This document shows positions 25,018-33,857 of a stretch of 64,000 bases of DNA, piece after piece. Made by a program: the position numbers and the translations under genes. The stretch covers positions 1-64,000 of the forward strand of contig NZ_JACYVI010000017.1 in assembly GCF_014842265.1 (NCBI RefSeq), read 5' to 3'. The DNA is from Pseudomonas sp. CFBP 13711 (lineage in GTDB: Bacteria > Pseudomonadota > Gammaproteobacteria > Pseudomonadales > Pseudomonadaceae). Every line of letters starts with the position of its first letter. Position 1 is the stretch's first letter. Below the pieces are notes generated by a model. The model made no database searches. It saw only the letters and a list, made by a program, of their open reading frames with translations, and was not told the DNA's origin.

Positions 25018-25274
25018 TTACCTTCTGTGGGATGGGTAACGATTCCGGTCTTTGATGGCGCTCGAGCGCGTAGGTTCGCGCTGTCACAGTGGATGAGCAA
25101 CGTGTAGGACGATTCGCTTTGTAACAAGAATAGTCGCCGCCCTGCCGGAACCGTCCCATGCGCCGACACTTCGTCGCCCGCTGCACAATTCTTCCAGACC
25201 TGCCGTAAGCGGCGCGGTAACGTGTCCAAGAATGATTGAATGCCCTGACCAGCCACCCCTCCCGAGGCCCCGCA

Positions 25275-26111
25275 ATGTCCGACCGCAACTGGATCGAGCT
25301 CAAGCAGGACGCCGCGTCCGGCATCGAGACAGTGCGCGCGCATTTCGAGGGCCATGCCTACGATCCGCACTGGCACGACAGTTATCTGGTGGGCATCACC
25401 GAACAGGGTCTGCAGCAATTCAATTGCCGTCGACAGCAGCACAACAGCACGCCGGGCAAGGTGTTCCTGCTCGAGCCGGGCGACATCCACGACGGCACAG
25501 CACCGGAAGCGGGCGGCTTCACTTACCGCACGTTGTACCTGGACCCGCGCTGGCTGGACCGGGAGTTGCGCGCGCAGTTTGAAGAAGCGCCGGACAACGC
25601 CCAACTGAGCTTCGCAGCGACGCTGGCAGAAGACCCGCGCCTCGCCATCGCCACCGCCGACGCCTTCGAAGCGATGCACCATGATGAACTGCGCATCGTT
25701 CGCCAGACCGCGCTGGATCACCTGCTCGCCAACCTGACCAGTCACTTGCGTTGGCGCACCCTGGTCGATCCCGATCCGCGTCTGCCACTAGTGGCCCAGC
25801 GAGCGCGTGATTATCTGCACAGCCACTTGCATCAGGACATCGGCCTGGACGATCTGGCGCAGGTGACAGGCGTTGACCGCTTCCGCCTGAGTCGCGCGTT
25901 CAAGGCCGCGTTCGGCCTGGCGCCCCACGCCTACCTGATCCAGCTGCGCCTGACCCGCGCCCGCCATCTGCTGGCGCGGGGCGAGGCGCCTGTCAGCGTC
26001 GCGGCTGCGTTGGGTTTCGCGGATCAAAGCCATCTGGGCCGCTGGTTCCAGCGCGCCTATCGCATGACCCCGGCCGACTACCGCCGACGCTGCTCAAACG
26101 TTCCAGACTGA
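25275..26111 (+). CDS. AraC-family transcriptional regulator
   Basis: 278 residues: an N-terminal cupin-like sensing domain (AYDPHWHDSYLVGITEQG, GKVFLLEPGDIHDG) and a C-terminal double HTH (DIGLDDLAQVTGVDRFRLSR, then GFADQSHLGRWFQRAYRMTP). ATG 25275 fits the domain start and has GAGG seven bases upstream. It is followed at 55 bases by a LysE-type exporter, a frequent pairing in which the regulator controls export of the effector amino acid or drug. Confidence 0.92.
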   Translation: MSDRNWIELKQDAASGIETVRAHFEGHAYDPHWHDSYLVGITEQGLQQFNCRRQQHNSTPGKVFLLEPGDIHDGTAPEAGGFTYRTLYLDPRWLDRELRAQFEEAPDNAQLSFAATLAEDPRLAIATADAFEAMHHDELRIVRQTALDHLLANLTSHLRWRTLVDPDPRLPLVAQRARDYLHSHLHQDIGLDDLAQVTGVDRFRLSRAFKAAFGLAPHAYLIQLRLTRARHLLARGEAPVSVAAALGFADQSHLGRWFQRAYRMTPADYRRRCSNVPD

Positions 26112-26165
26112 CCGCCGACTGCGCGCCGATCATTGCTCCACGATCAATGACCGCCGAGTGGCCTT

Positions 26166-26768
26166 ATGCAAACCCTCCTGCCCTTTCTGCTGTTCGCCTT
26201 CGTCGCTTCCATCACGCCCGGCCCGACGAACATCCTCGTACTGACCAACAGCTCGCGCTACGGCCTGCTCCGCACGTTGCCGATTGTCCTCGGGGCCTGC
26301 GCCGGTGCGGCATTGCTGGTGCTGATGGTCGGCACTGGGCTGGGGGATGTGCTGGTCCGTCATCGACAGGTGCAAACGCTGATGTCATGGGTCGGCATTG
26401 GCTGGCTGACCTGGCTGGCGTGGCAGATTTTCACCGCGCCCGCCGAAGCAGTCGACACGACGCAAACCCGCAGCGGTCCGACTCTGGGCTTGTGGGGCGC
26501 GGCGAGCCTGCAACTGGTCAACCCGAAAACCTGGATGATGGCGCTGGCCGTGGTCAGCGTCTTTGCGGGCACCGACGCCGACCGCATGCTGCGGGTGATG
26601 TGGCTGTCGCTGGCGTTCTTCCTGGTGTCGATCCTGTGCATGAGCGCCTGGGCCTACCTGGGCGTCAGCGCCGCTAAATTCTGCCGCTCGGCGCAGAGCA
26701 TGAAGCGCTTCAATCAAGTAATGGCGGTGTTGTTGCTGGTATCGGCGTGGTTGACGTTGGTGGTGTGA
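26166..26768 (+). CDS. LysE family exporter
   Basis: 200 residues, six hydrophobic segments, with the signature FVASITPGPTNILVLTNSSR at the end of TM1. Likely exports an amino acid or related metabolite under the control of the AraC regulator upstream. The second half has LQLVNPKTWMMALAVVSVF, as is usual in the family. Confidence 0.9.
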   Translation: MQTLLPFLLFAFVASITPGPTNILVLTNSSRYGLLRTLPIVLGACAGAALLVLMVGTGLGDVLVRHRQVQTLMSWVGIGWLTWLAWQIFTAPAEAVDTTQTRSGPTLGLWGAASLQLVNPKTWMMALAVVSVFAGTDADRMLRVMWLSLAFFLVSILCMSAWAYLGVSAAKFCRSAQSMKRFNQVMAVLLLVSAWLTLVV

Positions 26769-26834
26769 AGGGCGGGCAGCAACGCGCGGGTCGGCGTGAT
26801 TTAATGCGCGCTGACTCCCTGATCCGGACTGACC

Positions 26835-27836
26835 ATGGCTCGTTTCTACGACGCTCGCGGCAATATCTACGCGGTGATTGCTCCCGATGCCCTGCGCACC
26901 CTCGGAGTTCTCCTTCCTCACTCACCGACGGAAGCCGCCACTCGCCGCCACGCCTGGACGGCTCAAGCCGTCGCAGTGATCTGTGACTGGCCTGCTGGCC
27001 AGCGCCCACCCGGCAGCAAATCTCATCGCTCGGACGGTCTTCTGGTCGGCCCGTTTCAGGACGCGGCGCCGTTCGACCTGTTGATCGTCAACACCGACGG
27101 CACCCTCGCCGAACGCAGCGGCAACGGCCTGACCATCTTCGCCCAGTCACTGACCGACGCAGGCCTTATCACCGGCAGCGCGCCGTTCACCCTGCGCGTT
27201 CATCACGACAATGCTGACTCGCCCAGCCCCGTTGCAACCCAAGCTGTCCCGGCAACGGTCGAAGGCGTGAATGGCTTCTGGCTGGACATCGGCGCGCCCG
27301 GTTTCGGCCCGCAGGCAGTGGGCGCGACAGGAACCGGTGTCGGCAGAGCGATGCTCAATGAGCGGGAGGTCAACCGGGTCGAGCGCGTGGCGGAATTGCA
27401 CCCGGCATGGCAGACCAGCGTGTTCGTCAGGGTGGGCAACCCGCATTGCGTCACGCTGGTGGCGGATGTGGATGATCTGCCCAGCTTCGAAAACCTTCAC
27501 CAAACCGAGTTGAACGCTGCCCTGACCCGCATCGCTTTCGTCGCTGGGGAATCAGGAAGCGGCGATCCCTGCGCTGGCGGGGTCAATCTGCAATGGGCCG
27601 CGCGCCTGGGAGCGAATCGAATCGCAGCGCGCGTGTTCGAACGGGGCGAAGGCCCGACGGCGTCATCCGGCACCAGCGCCAGCGCGGTTGCATCGGCGGC
27701 GTGGCTCTGCGGTTGGGTTGAAGCAGGCCTGGTAGAAGTGGTGATGCCCGGCGGCACTGCGCCGTTGCGCCTGATCGAGCGCGACGGGCAGTTGCAGCAG
27801 GTGCAGTTGTTCGGGACGGCGCGAGTCAAAGCCTGA
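26835..27836 (+). CDS. Diaminopimelate-epimerase-like protein lacking both catalytic Cys
   Basis: 333 residues with the two-domain DapF/proline-racemase-like layout. The first active-site loop reads AERSGNG where DapF has a Cys before GNG (Ser95 here). The second reads TASSGTSAS where DapF has ACGTG (Ser278 here). The phosphate-like contact loops are otherwise kept, as is VGNPHCVTLV. Loss of both thiols argues against normal two-base epimerisation. It may be an isomerase with altered chemistry or a binding protein. It follows the LysE gene by 66 bases and could share its transcript. A separate true dapF is expected elsewhere in the genome. Confidence 0.78.
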   Translation: MARFYDARGNIYAVIAPDALRTLGVLLPHSPTEAATRRHAWTAQAVAVICDWPAGQRPPGSKSHRSDGLLVGPFQDAAPFDLLIVNTDGTLAERSGNGLTIFAQSLTDAGLITGSAPFTLRVHHDNADSPSPVATQAVPATVEGVNGFWLDIGAPGFGPQAVGATGTGVGRAMLNEREVNRVERVAELHPAWQTSVFVRVGNPHCVTLVADVDDLPSFENLHQTELNAALTRIAFVAGESGSGDPCAGGVNLQWAARLGANRIAARVFERGEGPTASSGTSASAVASAAWLCGWVEAGLVEVVMPGGTAPLRLIERDGQLQQVQLFGTARVKA

Positions 27837-27842
27837 CGCTGA

Positions 27843-28280
27843 CTACTCGCCAATGTCCTCATTCCATAGTTCAGGCTTGTCGGCAATGAACTGCTTCATC
27901 AGTCCGACGCAGGTCTCGTCGTGCAGCACATTCACCTCCACGCCACGGGACTTGAGCAGCTCTTCTTCACCCATGAACGTCTCATGTTCGCCGACGATGA
28001 TTTTGCGGATGCCGTACAGCAGGATCGCGCCGCTGCACATCGCGCAGGGCGACAGGGTGGTGTAGAGCGTGGCTTCGCGGTAAACGCGGGCGGGCTGGCG
28101 GCCGGCGTTTTCGAAGGCGTCCATTTCGCCGTGCTTGATGGCGCTGCCTTCCTGGACGCGACGATTGTGGCCACGGCCGATGATCTTGCCGTCGTGGACG
28201 ATGACCGAGCCGATGGGAATACCACCTTCGTCCAGGCCCTTCTGCGCTTCATCAATGGCCGCTTGCATGAACGGGTCCAT
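27843..28280 (-). CDS. Cytosine deaminase, fungal Fcy1 type
   Basis: 145 residues of the zinc CDA fold: HGE (His50, Glu52) and PCAMC (Cys79, Cys82) provide the zinc site and proton shuttle. The whole protein follows yeast Fcy1 closely from memory: IPIGSVIVHDGKIIGRGHN, LYTTLSPCAMCSGAILLYGI and the end LMKQFIADKPELWNEDIGE. It differs from tRNA adenosine deaminase TadA and from the larger amidohydrolase CodA. It should convert cytosine to uracil for pyrimidine salvage and would confer sensitivity to 5-fluorocytosine. AAGGAGA precedes the ATG. It is convergent with the DapF-like gene. Confidence 0.88.
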   Translation of the reverse strand: MDPFMQAAIDEAQKGLDEGGIPIGSVIVHDGKIIGRGHNRRVQEGSAIKHGEMDAFENAGRQPARVYREATLYTTLSPCAMCSGAILLYGIRKIIVGEHETFMGEEELLKSRGVEVNVLHDETCVGLMKQFIADKPELWNEDIGE

Positions 28281-28341
28281 GGTCTCTCCTTTCCTTCGTG
28301 ACGGGGGATGATCGAAAAAACGCTTTAGAACAAGCGCGCGC

Positions 28342-28860
28342 TCAAGGCTTGGCTTTTTTCAGCGCGTTGTCCAGCGCGGTGGACACGTAAACCTTGAGCA
28401 GCTCGCTGGAACGGTCCTTCATGTCAGCGCCAACGTCGCGCTGCTTGTTGCGGAATTTGTTGGCGACGTCTGGCGCGGGGTCTGCGGCGTCCAGTGCTTG
28501 CAGCTCTTCGGGGCTGAACGATGCGGCGTAGGCGGCCGCGAGGTTGCGGTCCCATTCCTGCTGATACTGCGGCTGCAGGCTTTGCAGTTCGTCCTGCACG
28601 ATTTCCTGCGCCTTGGTGCGGCCGACGGTTTCGACGATCGTGGCGAAGGTCACCGTGTGGGACGCCACCTGGTAGCCGAGCCAGCCCAGACTTTCGCCCA
28701 GATGCTTATCCTGCACGAAGGTCAGCGCGGAATCCCCGGCCACGGGGGCAGGTGCGGTTTCGCCGGCCAGTGTCACGTTCTGCAGCGCCATCAGGCCCAT
28801 CAACGTCAGGCCGAGTGACGCCTTCATCATCGTCATTGCTGTCGATCTGCAATACCCCAT
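28342..28860 (-). CDS. Exported protein of unknown function
   Basis: 172 residues if started at ATG 28860 (GGGAG five bases upstream). The signal peptide core is MMKASLGLTLMGLMALQ. The mature part is helical and charged (KAQEIVQDELQSLQPQYQQE, FSPEELQALDAADPAP), loosely like DUF2059-type proteins. It lies 60 bases upstream of the cytosine deaminase gene on the same strand but with its own hydrophobic export signal, so a functional link is doubtful. Confidence 0.65.
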   Translation of the reverse strand: MGYCRSTAMTMMKASLGLTLMGLMALQNVTLAGETAPAPVAGDSALTFVQDKHLGESLGWLGYQVASHTVTFATIVETVGRTKAQEIVQDELQSLQPQYQQEWDRNLAAAYAASFSPEELQALDAADPAPDVANKFRNKQRDVGADMKDRSSELLKVYVSTALDNALKKAKP

Positions 28861-28961
28861 GTCCTCTCCCGGCGACTTTTTATCGGTGATCAACGCTTTG
28901 ATTGTCAGCTGGACGCTAACAGTTGAGGGGCGAGATATCCATCCCGGCTGCGCAGGGAAAC

Positions 28962-29122
28962 GTGTAGGACTGGCTTTAGCCGGGAAGGCGCCGGATGTCA
29001 TGCCACACAATCAAGAGTGCCTGCGCTGGCCTCTTCCCGGCTAAAGCCGGTCCTACGGCGTGTTGAAAAAGCCGGTCCTACGGGGATCGCGTACTTTGTG
29101 GGACCGGCTTTAGCCGGGAAGG
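28962..29122. repeat. Cluster of CCGGCTTTAGCCGG REP hairpins
   Basis: Three hairpins at about 28962-28989, 29034-29057 and 29098-29122 in alternating orientation, plus a truncated copy (AAAGCCGGTCCTACGG) at 29068-29083. They end directly at the stop codon of the acetyltransferase gene. Confidence 0.8.
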
Positions 29123-29124
29123 TC

Positions 29125-29676
29125 TCAAGCCAATTCTGCTGAGCAACCCAGCGCCCACTGCTGTGCGGTCATGCGGTAAACCCTCACGCCCTGGCGATGA
29201 TACTGGCTGTGGACGAACCCACCGAACCCGAGTTTTTTGATCACATTGACCGATGCAAAATTAGTCGGCTGGACGATGGCGATCAGCGATGACAAGCGCA
29301 GTTGTTCAAAGCCATAAGCCAGAGCACCGCGCGCCGCTTCGGTGCCCAAACCCCTCCCCCAGAACCCGGTGGCGAGCCGGTAGCCAATCTCGATCTCGTG
29401 CTGCTCATCCACCAGCTCGGCGTTGAGACCGCAGAAACCCGCCAGGGTTGAGGTGGATTTCTCCACCACCGCCCAGGGACCAAAGCCACGTTCACGGTAG
29501 GAAAACCGACACCAGTCGATGAACTCGCCGGTGGCCTTTTCCGACAACGCGCCCGCCACCGAATGCCGCATCACCTCGGCATCGCCCAGGATTTGCGCCA
29601 GCGCCGGGGTGTCGTCAGGGGTGAGTTCGCGCAGGATCAGGCGGTCGGTGTGCAGAGGAATGAATGAGGGGTTCAA
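29125..29676 (-). CDS. GNAT acetyltransferase, RimJ/RimL type
   Basis: 183 residues with LHTDRLILRELTPDDTPALA at the start, EIGYRLATGFWGRGLGTEAA as the acetyl-CoA loop and NFASVNVIKKLGFGGFV near the end. N-acetylates a protein terminus or small amine; the substrate is unknown. The start is TTG at 29676; no in-frame ATG is close and the ribosome site is weak, so the exact start is uncertain. Confidence 0.88.
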   Translation of the reverse strand: MNPSFIPLHTDRLILRELTPDDTPALAQILGDAEVMRHSVAGALSEKATGEFIDWCRFSYRERGFGPWAVVEKSTSTLAGFCGLNAELVDEQHEIEIGYRLATGFWGRGLGTEAARGALAYGFEQLRLSSLIAIVQPTNFASVNVIKKLGFGGFVHSQYHRQGVRVYRMTAQQWALGCSAELA

Positions 29677-29756
29677 GAAGTGTCACTCGTGCATGGACGG
29701 GATTGCCTGTGGGACAAGCGGCGGCCCGCTTGTCCCACAGTTTGAAGAGAAAGCGC

Positions 29757-30770
29757 TTACAGGCCCGCCTTCACCTTGCTGGCAACCTCAGCCGGCACCC
29801 AGGCGGTCCAGACGTCCGGGTGATCCTTCAGGAAGCTTTTCGCCACAACGCTTGGCTCCAAGCGCTTCTCACTCATCTCGCCCAGGGTTTTGTTCAGCTG
29901 GTCGATGGGCAGGTCCACCTTCTCGAAGAAGCTCACCAGATCCGGGTACTGCTGACGGAACGGTTCAGACACGCCAATGGCCAAGTGCGCAGCGAGGGAG
30001 CTGGAGCCGATCGGGTTGGGATTGCTGGCGTCGGCGAGGGTTTTCCAGGCGGCTTCGTTGAACGGTGGCTCTTCCAGCTTGATCAGCTTGAAGCGACCCA
30101 GCAGCGGCGTCGGCGACCAGTAGTAGAACAACACCGGCTTACCACGGCGGATGGACGATGCGACTTCAGCATCCAGTGCCGCGCCCGAACCGGTGCGGAA
30201 GTTCACGTAGGTGTCGTTGAGCTTGTAGGCCTTGAGCTTCTGGGTGTTGACGATTTCCGAGGTCCAGCCGGTCGGGCTGTTGAGGAAGCGGCCCTTGTCC
30301 GGGGATTCTGGGTCCTTGAAGACGTCTTTGTATTTGGGCAGGTCCGACACCGATTTCAGGTCCGGCGCCAGCGGTTTGATGCCGCGTTCCGGGTCGCCCT
30401 TGATGACAAACTCCGGCACCCACCAGCCTTCGGTCGCGCCTTTGACGATGTTGCCCAGGCCGTGGACCTTGCCTTCAGCCTCCGCCTTGACCCACGCAGG
30501 GCTGCGTCCGGCCCACTCTTCGCCGATCACCTGAATGTCGTTCTTCGCCAGCGCCGCTTCCAGACTCACCGTGCTGCCGGGCAGTTTGTCGGTGGGATAG
30601 CCGTAGCCTTTTTCCACGATGGTGCGCAGGATTTCGGTGATCAGGCTGCCGCTCTCCCAGGTGATGTCACCGAAATGAATCGGCGCGGTTTTTTCTGCGC
30701 CGTACGCCGAGCCCGTCAGGGCAGCCAGTGCCAGCAGCGAGCCGCCCAGCAATTTTTTGATTGGTGTCAT
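29757..30770 (-). CDS. Orphan betaine/choline-type ABC substrate-binding protein
   Basis: 337 residues with a signal peptide (cleavage after GSAYGA). It belongs to the OpuAC-like family: IHFGDITWESGSLITEIL, VIGEEWAGRSPAWVKAE and KPVLFYYWSPTPLL, the last carrying aromatic residues that usually cage a quaternary amine. No permease or ATPase gene is adjacent. In Pseudomonas such orphans (BetX, CaiX) feed the Cbc core transporter, which is the likely mode here. Confidence 0.88.
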   Translation of the reverse strand: MTPIKKLLGGSLLALAALTGSAYGAEKTAPIHFGDITWESGSLITEILRTIVEKGYGYPTDKLPGSTVSLEAALAKNDIQVIGEEWAGRSPAWVKAEAEGKVHGLGNIVKGATEGWWVPEFVIKGDPERGIKPLAPDLKSVSDLPKYKDVFKDPESPDKGRFLNSPTGWTSEIVNTQKLKAYKLNDTYVNFRTGSGAALDAEVASSIRRGKPVLFYYWSPTPLLGRFKLIKLEEPPFNEAAWKTLADASNPNPIGSSSLAAHLAIGVSEPFRQQYPDLVSFFEKVDLPIDQLNKTLGEMSEKRLEPSVVAKSFLKDHPDVWTAWVPAEVASKVKAGL

Positions 30771-30843
30771 GGATGTCTCTCGTCGCTCGGGGATGGGAGG
30801 AGCTCAATCGGTTTGGCACAGTTGGCCGGGCACAGCACACGCT

Positions 30844-31353
30844 TTATTCCAGACAAGCGCGGAGGCAACAGGTTTCAGCCTTATCCATGTAGTCGCTCAC
30901 CGAACGCTGCGAAATGCCCAGCCGCGCGGCGATTTCAGGATAGGTCAGACCGCTGCGGCGGGAGAGCACAAAGGTTGATTTGATCTTTGCCGGCAGGCGG
31001 TCAAGGCGGCGATCCAGACGGTCAAGGATTTGCAGCGTAGCGGCGTGGCTTTCGGCGGACGCAAAAGGAACAGCGTCTTCCAGGGCCAATCCCTCCAGAT
31101 AATCGCGCTCCTGATCGCGCCGCCGCCAGCGCTCATACACCAGTCGCTGGGCGATGGTAGTCAGCAACGCCCGCGGGTCGCGAATCGGCACAACGTTGGG
31201 CGAGGCCAGCAATTGCAGGAAGGTTTCGGACGCGACGTCTTCGGCGCTCTGCTCGGAGTCGAGCAGCCGACGCAAGCGCAGGCACAGCCACGCGTGGTGC
31301 TGCACAAAGAGTTCGCTGAGGTAGTGGCGATGCATAACGTCGGCGCCAGCCAT
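30844..31353 (-). CDS. ECF sigma factor, FecI-like
   Basis: 169 residues with region 2 (SELFVQHHAWLCLRLRRLLD, AEDVASETFLQLL) and region 4 (LPAKIKSTFVLSRRSGLTYP, then EIAARLGISQRSVSDYM). FecI-type factors normally work with a FecR anti-sigma and a TonB receptor; neither is adjacent. It may answer to a distant partner. A poor Fur-like sequence (AAAAGTGATTCTTATAGAT, 31439-31457) lies upstream. GGGGAT precedes the ATG. Confidence 0.88.
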   Translation of the reverse strand: MAGADVMHRHYLSELFVQHHAWLCLRLRRLLDSEQSAEDVASETFLQLLASPNVVPIRDPRALLTTIAQRLVYERWRRRDQERDYLEGLALEDAVPFASAESHAATLQILDRLDRRLDRLPAKIKSTFVLSRRSGLTYPEIAARLGISQRSVSDYMDKAETCCLRACLE

Positions 31354-31470
31354 AAGACATCCCCTGCCCTGAAATTTTTATCATCGGGACTTTCCGAGAG
31401 GCCATGCTAGCAAGCGCGGTTATGCAGTAAAAATACTTAAAAGTGATTCTTATAGATCATAACGGAATAA

Positions 31471-32250
31471 CTAAAGCAACGGCAAACCCAGGGATACAGC
31501 CTGCCGCTGGTAGTCGAGCAGCACCTGGTAATCGGGCTCGCTCGCCGGTAACACCTCGCTGATCGCCAACAGGTGGGCAACATCGGGGAGTTCCCTCAGC
31601 GCCTGATTCATGGCCGCGCGGATGGCATCAGCATCTGCGCCGAGCCGCGTGATGTAGGGCAAGCACGGCCCCTCCGCCGTACGCGCAATCACCGTTACCC
31701 CGGCGACCTCCTCGCTGGCGTCGCGGGCCAAGTAGTCGAAGGTCACGCTGTCGATGGCCGCCAGATCACCATTGCCCGCTTTGATCGCAGCAAGGCTGGC
31801 GCGATGACCGCCGGTGAGCGTGGTGTCGGCGAAGAACCTGCCATCCTGTTGAAGTGGGGCTAATGCGTGCCGGAACAGGTTCATGCCCGAATTGGAATCC
31901 CGCGAATTCAGCAGGCCATGACTGCCCCTGAACTCGACGAGAGCCTGACGCGGATCGTCCTCACGGGCGACCAACAGGCTGCAGTGATTGCCGTTGGCGC
32001 TGTGGGGCAATTGGTACACAGGACGCCCGACCACCTGAACCCTGCCCCGCAATTCAGTCATCAACGGATAACCGCAGGTTTGCGTCAGCAGCAAGTGCGG
32101 CGACAGCCACAGCGCTTTCAGATCCAGATCCGCAGCATCGAGACGCTCCACGCCAAGGATTTCCACTGTTCGTTTCAGCCACTGCCCCTGCGCCTGCTGA
32201 ACGCGCGGCGGCGCGACGTACATCAACAGTTCGGCGAAGCCTTGGGGCAT
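31471..32250 (-). CDS. PhnD-like substrate-binding-fold protein without signal peptide
   Basis: 259 residues of the PhnD/SsuA/transferrin type II binding fold: LWLSPHLLLTQTCGYPLMTE, SLLVAREDDPRQALVEFRGS and GNGDLAAIDSVTFDYLA. There is no export signal, so it is probably cytoplasmic or is translated from an unseen start. Such leaderless homologues are common in Pseudomonas and unexplained. It starts 15 bases after the desaturase stop, so the two are translationally close. Confidence 0.8.
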   Translation of the reverse strand: MPQGFAELLMYVAPPRVQQAQGQWLKRTVEILGVERLDAADLDLKALWLSPHLLLTQTCGYPLMTELRGRVQVVGRPVYQLPHSANGNHCSLLVAREDDPRQALVEFRGSHGLLNSRDSNSGMNLFRHALAPLQQDGRFFADTTLTGGHRASLAAIKAGNGDLAAIDSVTFDYLARDASEEVAGVTVIARTAEGPCLPYITRLGADADAIRAAMNQALRELPDVAHLLAISEVLPASEPDYQVLLDYQRQAVSLGLPLL

Positions 32251-32265
32251 GTTCGATATTCCTGA

Positions 32266-33207
32266 TCAGACGTAAGGATGTTGCGGGCTGTCGATAGGAT
32301 TGAAGCTGTGCCGGCGAAAGAGTTCCGCGTAACCGGCCACCAGAAATCCGCCGCTGCGCGTCAGCCACGCCTCGCGCCGCGCCCGATACACGACGGGCAT
32401 GTGATACCACGACAAGCCGGGCAAGTCGTGGTGCACAAGGTGCAGATTCAGATTCAGGAACAGCCAGGCCCACGGCCATGAGGCTTCGTTGATCACCGTG
32501 CGCTCCTGGGGTTGCTCGCCCGGACGGTGCTCGTAGTAGGAGCGAACCATCGACACCGCCAGCGCCGGGACGCTGCAGAAGAGCACGTAATGCAAGGCCG
32601 AGATCGCGCTGTAATGCTCGATGAACCAAAACATCAGCACCAGCAATCCACCATGGGTGGACCACATCGCCCAGGCCTGGCGCTCGCCACGCAGCAATCG
32701 CCGGGTTTCGCCAACGATCAGACTGCTCAGCGCCAACGGTACGCCAAACACCAGACGCCCCGGCGGGGTCTTGTCGAGCCAGCGCAAGAAACGCATCACT
32801 TTGCCAGTCTGCTTCCAGTGCAGCTGACTCAGGTAGCGGCTCTCCGGGTCGCGGCCGGGCACGGTCAGGTCTTCGTCGCAGTGGTGCTGCATATGGGTGT
32901 CGCGATACAGGGTGTACGGGTACCACACCGCAAATGGTGCGTAACCGAGCACCTTGTTCAATCGCAACGAACGGGTCGGATGGCCATGGAGCACCTCGTG
33001 TTGCACGGACATCCACAGCACCAGCAGCGGGATCATCAACAGCGTCGTCGGCCACACGCCCAAGTGCGGACTGGCAAGCAACAACGTCGGCCAGCCTGTG
33101 TACAGACCGATCAGCAGCAACCAGGTCGGCCACTCCGTGCGGCCCGTAAAGCTTGCGCGCAAACGCTTGATCTCTTCGCGCTGCGCGTCGTCCAGGTAGT
33201 GGGGCAT
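32266..33207 (-). CDS. Membrane fatty acid desaturase
   Basis: 313 residues with long hydrophobic stretches and the three histidine clusters of membrane di-iron desaturases: HEVLHGH, DTHMQHH and HLVHHDLPGLSW. It introduces a double bond in acyl lipids or performs a related oxidation. ATG 33207 has AGGAA nine bases upstream, and the longer frame is not needed. It is first in a two-gene unit with the PhnD-like gene. Confidence 0.9.
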   Translation of the reverse strand: MPHYLDDAQREEIKRLRASFTGRTEWPTWLLLIGLYTGWPTLLLASPHLGVWPTTLLMIPLLVLWMSVQHEVLHGHPTRSLRLNKVLGYAPFAVWYPYTLYRDTHMQHHCDEDLTVPGRDPESRYLSQLHWKQTGKVMRFLRWLDKTPPGRLVFGVPLALSSLIVGETRRLLRGERQAWAMWSTHGGLLVLMFWFIEHYSAISALHYVLFCSVPALAVSMVRSYYEHRPGEQPQERTVINEASWPWAWLFLNLNLHLVHHDLPGLSWYHMPVVYRARREAWLTRSGGFLVAGYAELFRRHSFNPIDSPQHPYV

Positions 33208-33329
33208 TGCCGGTTCCTGCATTCGGGCTGATAACCGGTTGTGCAACGACGCAGGAAAAACTTGTAGATCGATTGGTTATGACGGTAGAACCATGCGCCC
33301 ATCGATCCTTTATCCGACGCCCGCAGCCC

Positions 33330-33746
33330 ATGCCCGACATCCAGTTTTTGCCCCTTCCCGACGTGCAGCGCCCGTTGCTGGAGAAGTTCTACCGCGCCCA
33401 TCGCTCACCCATGCGCGCCAGGGGCGAGGCACAGATGTGGGTGGCGCGCAGGTCGGAGATTGTTAGCGGTATGTGCTTGACGCCTGTTGCGGGTGGGCAC
33501 TGGTTGACCGGGCTGTTCGTTGCGCCCGCCGAGCGCGGGCGGGGTGTCGCGGCGGGGCTGATCGCCGCAGCGCTGACGTCGGTTGAAGGAAACGTCTGGT
33601 TGTTCTGTGAACCTGAGCTGAACGGCTTTTATCAGCGACTCGGTTTCGTAGAAACATTGCAGCTGCCCCAGGAACTGGCCTCGCGCCTGGAGCGTTATCA
33701 CCAGACCAAGCGATTGGTGGCACTGGCTCATTTGACTGGCCCGTAA
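33330..33746 (+). CDS. GNAT family acetyltransferase
   Basis: 138 residues from ATG 33330. The acetyl-CoA-binding stretch is LFVAPAERGRGVAAGLI and the closing motif is LNGFYQRLGFVE. The substrate is unknown. It is divergent from the desaturase gene with about 120 bases between. Confidence 0.88.
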   Translation: MPDIQFLPLPDVQRPLLEKFYRAHRSPMRARGEAQMWVARRSEIVSGMCLTPVAGGHWLTGLFVAPAERGRGVAAGLIAAALTSVEGNVWLFCEPELNGFYQRLGFVETLQLPQELASRLERYHQTKRLVALAHLTGP

Positions 33747-33857
33747 CGCAATAGCGGCTTAGAACCTTTCCTGCGGTGGACCAAACCAAACGCGCCATCG
33801 AAGGCCTGGCGTCCCGTGCTAGCCTCGCCGATCATTTCTTGGTCAGGCAGGACGCAC

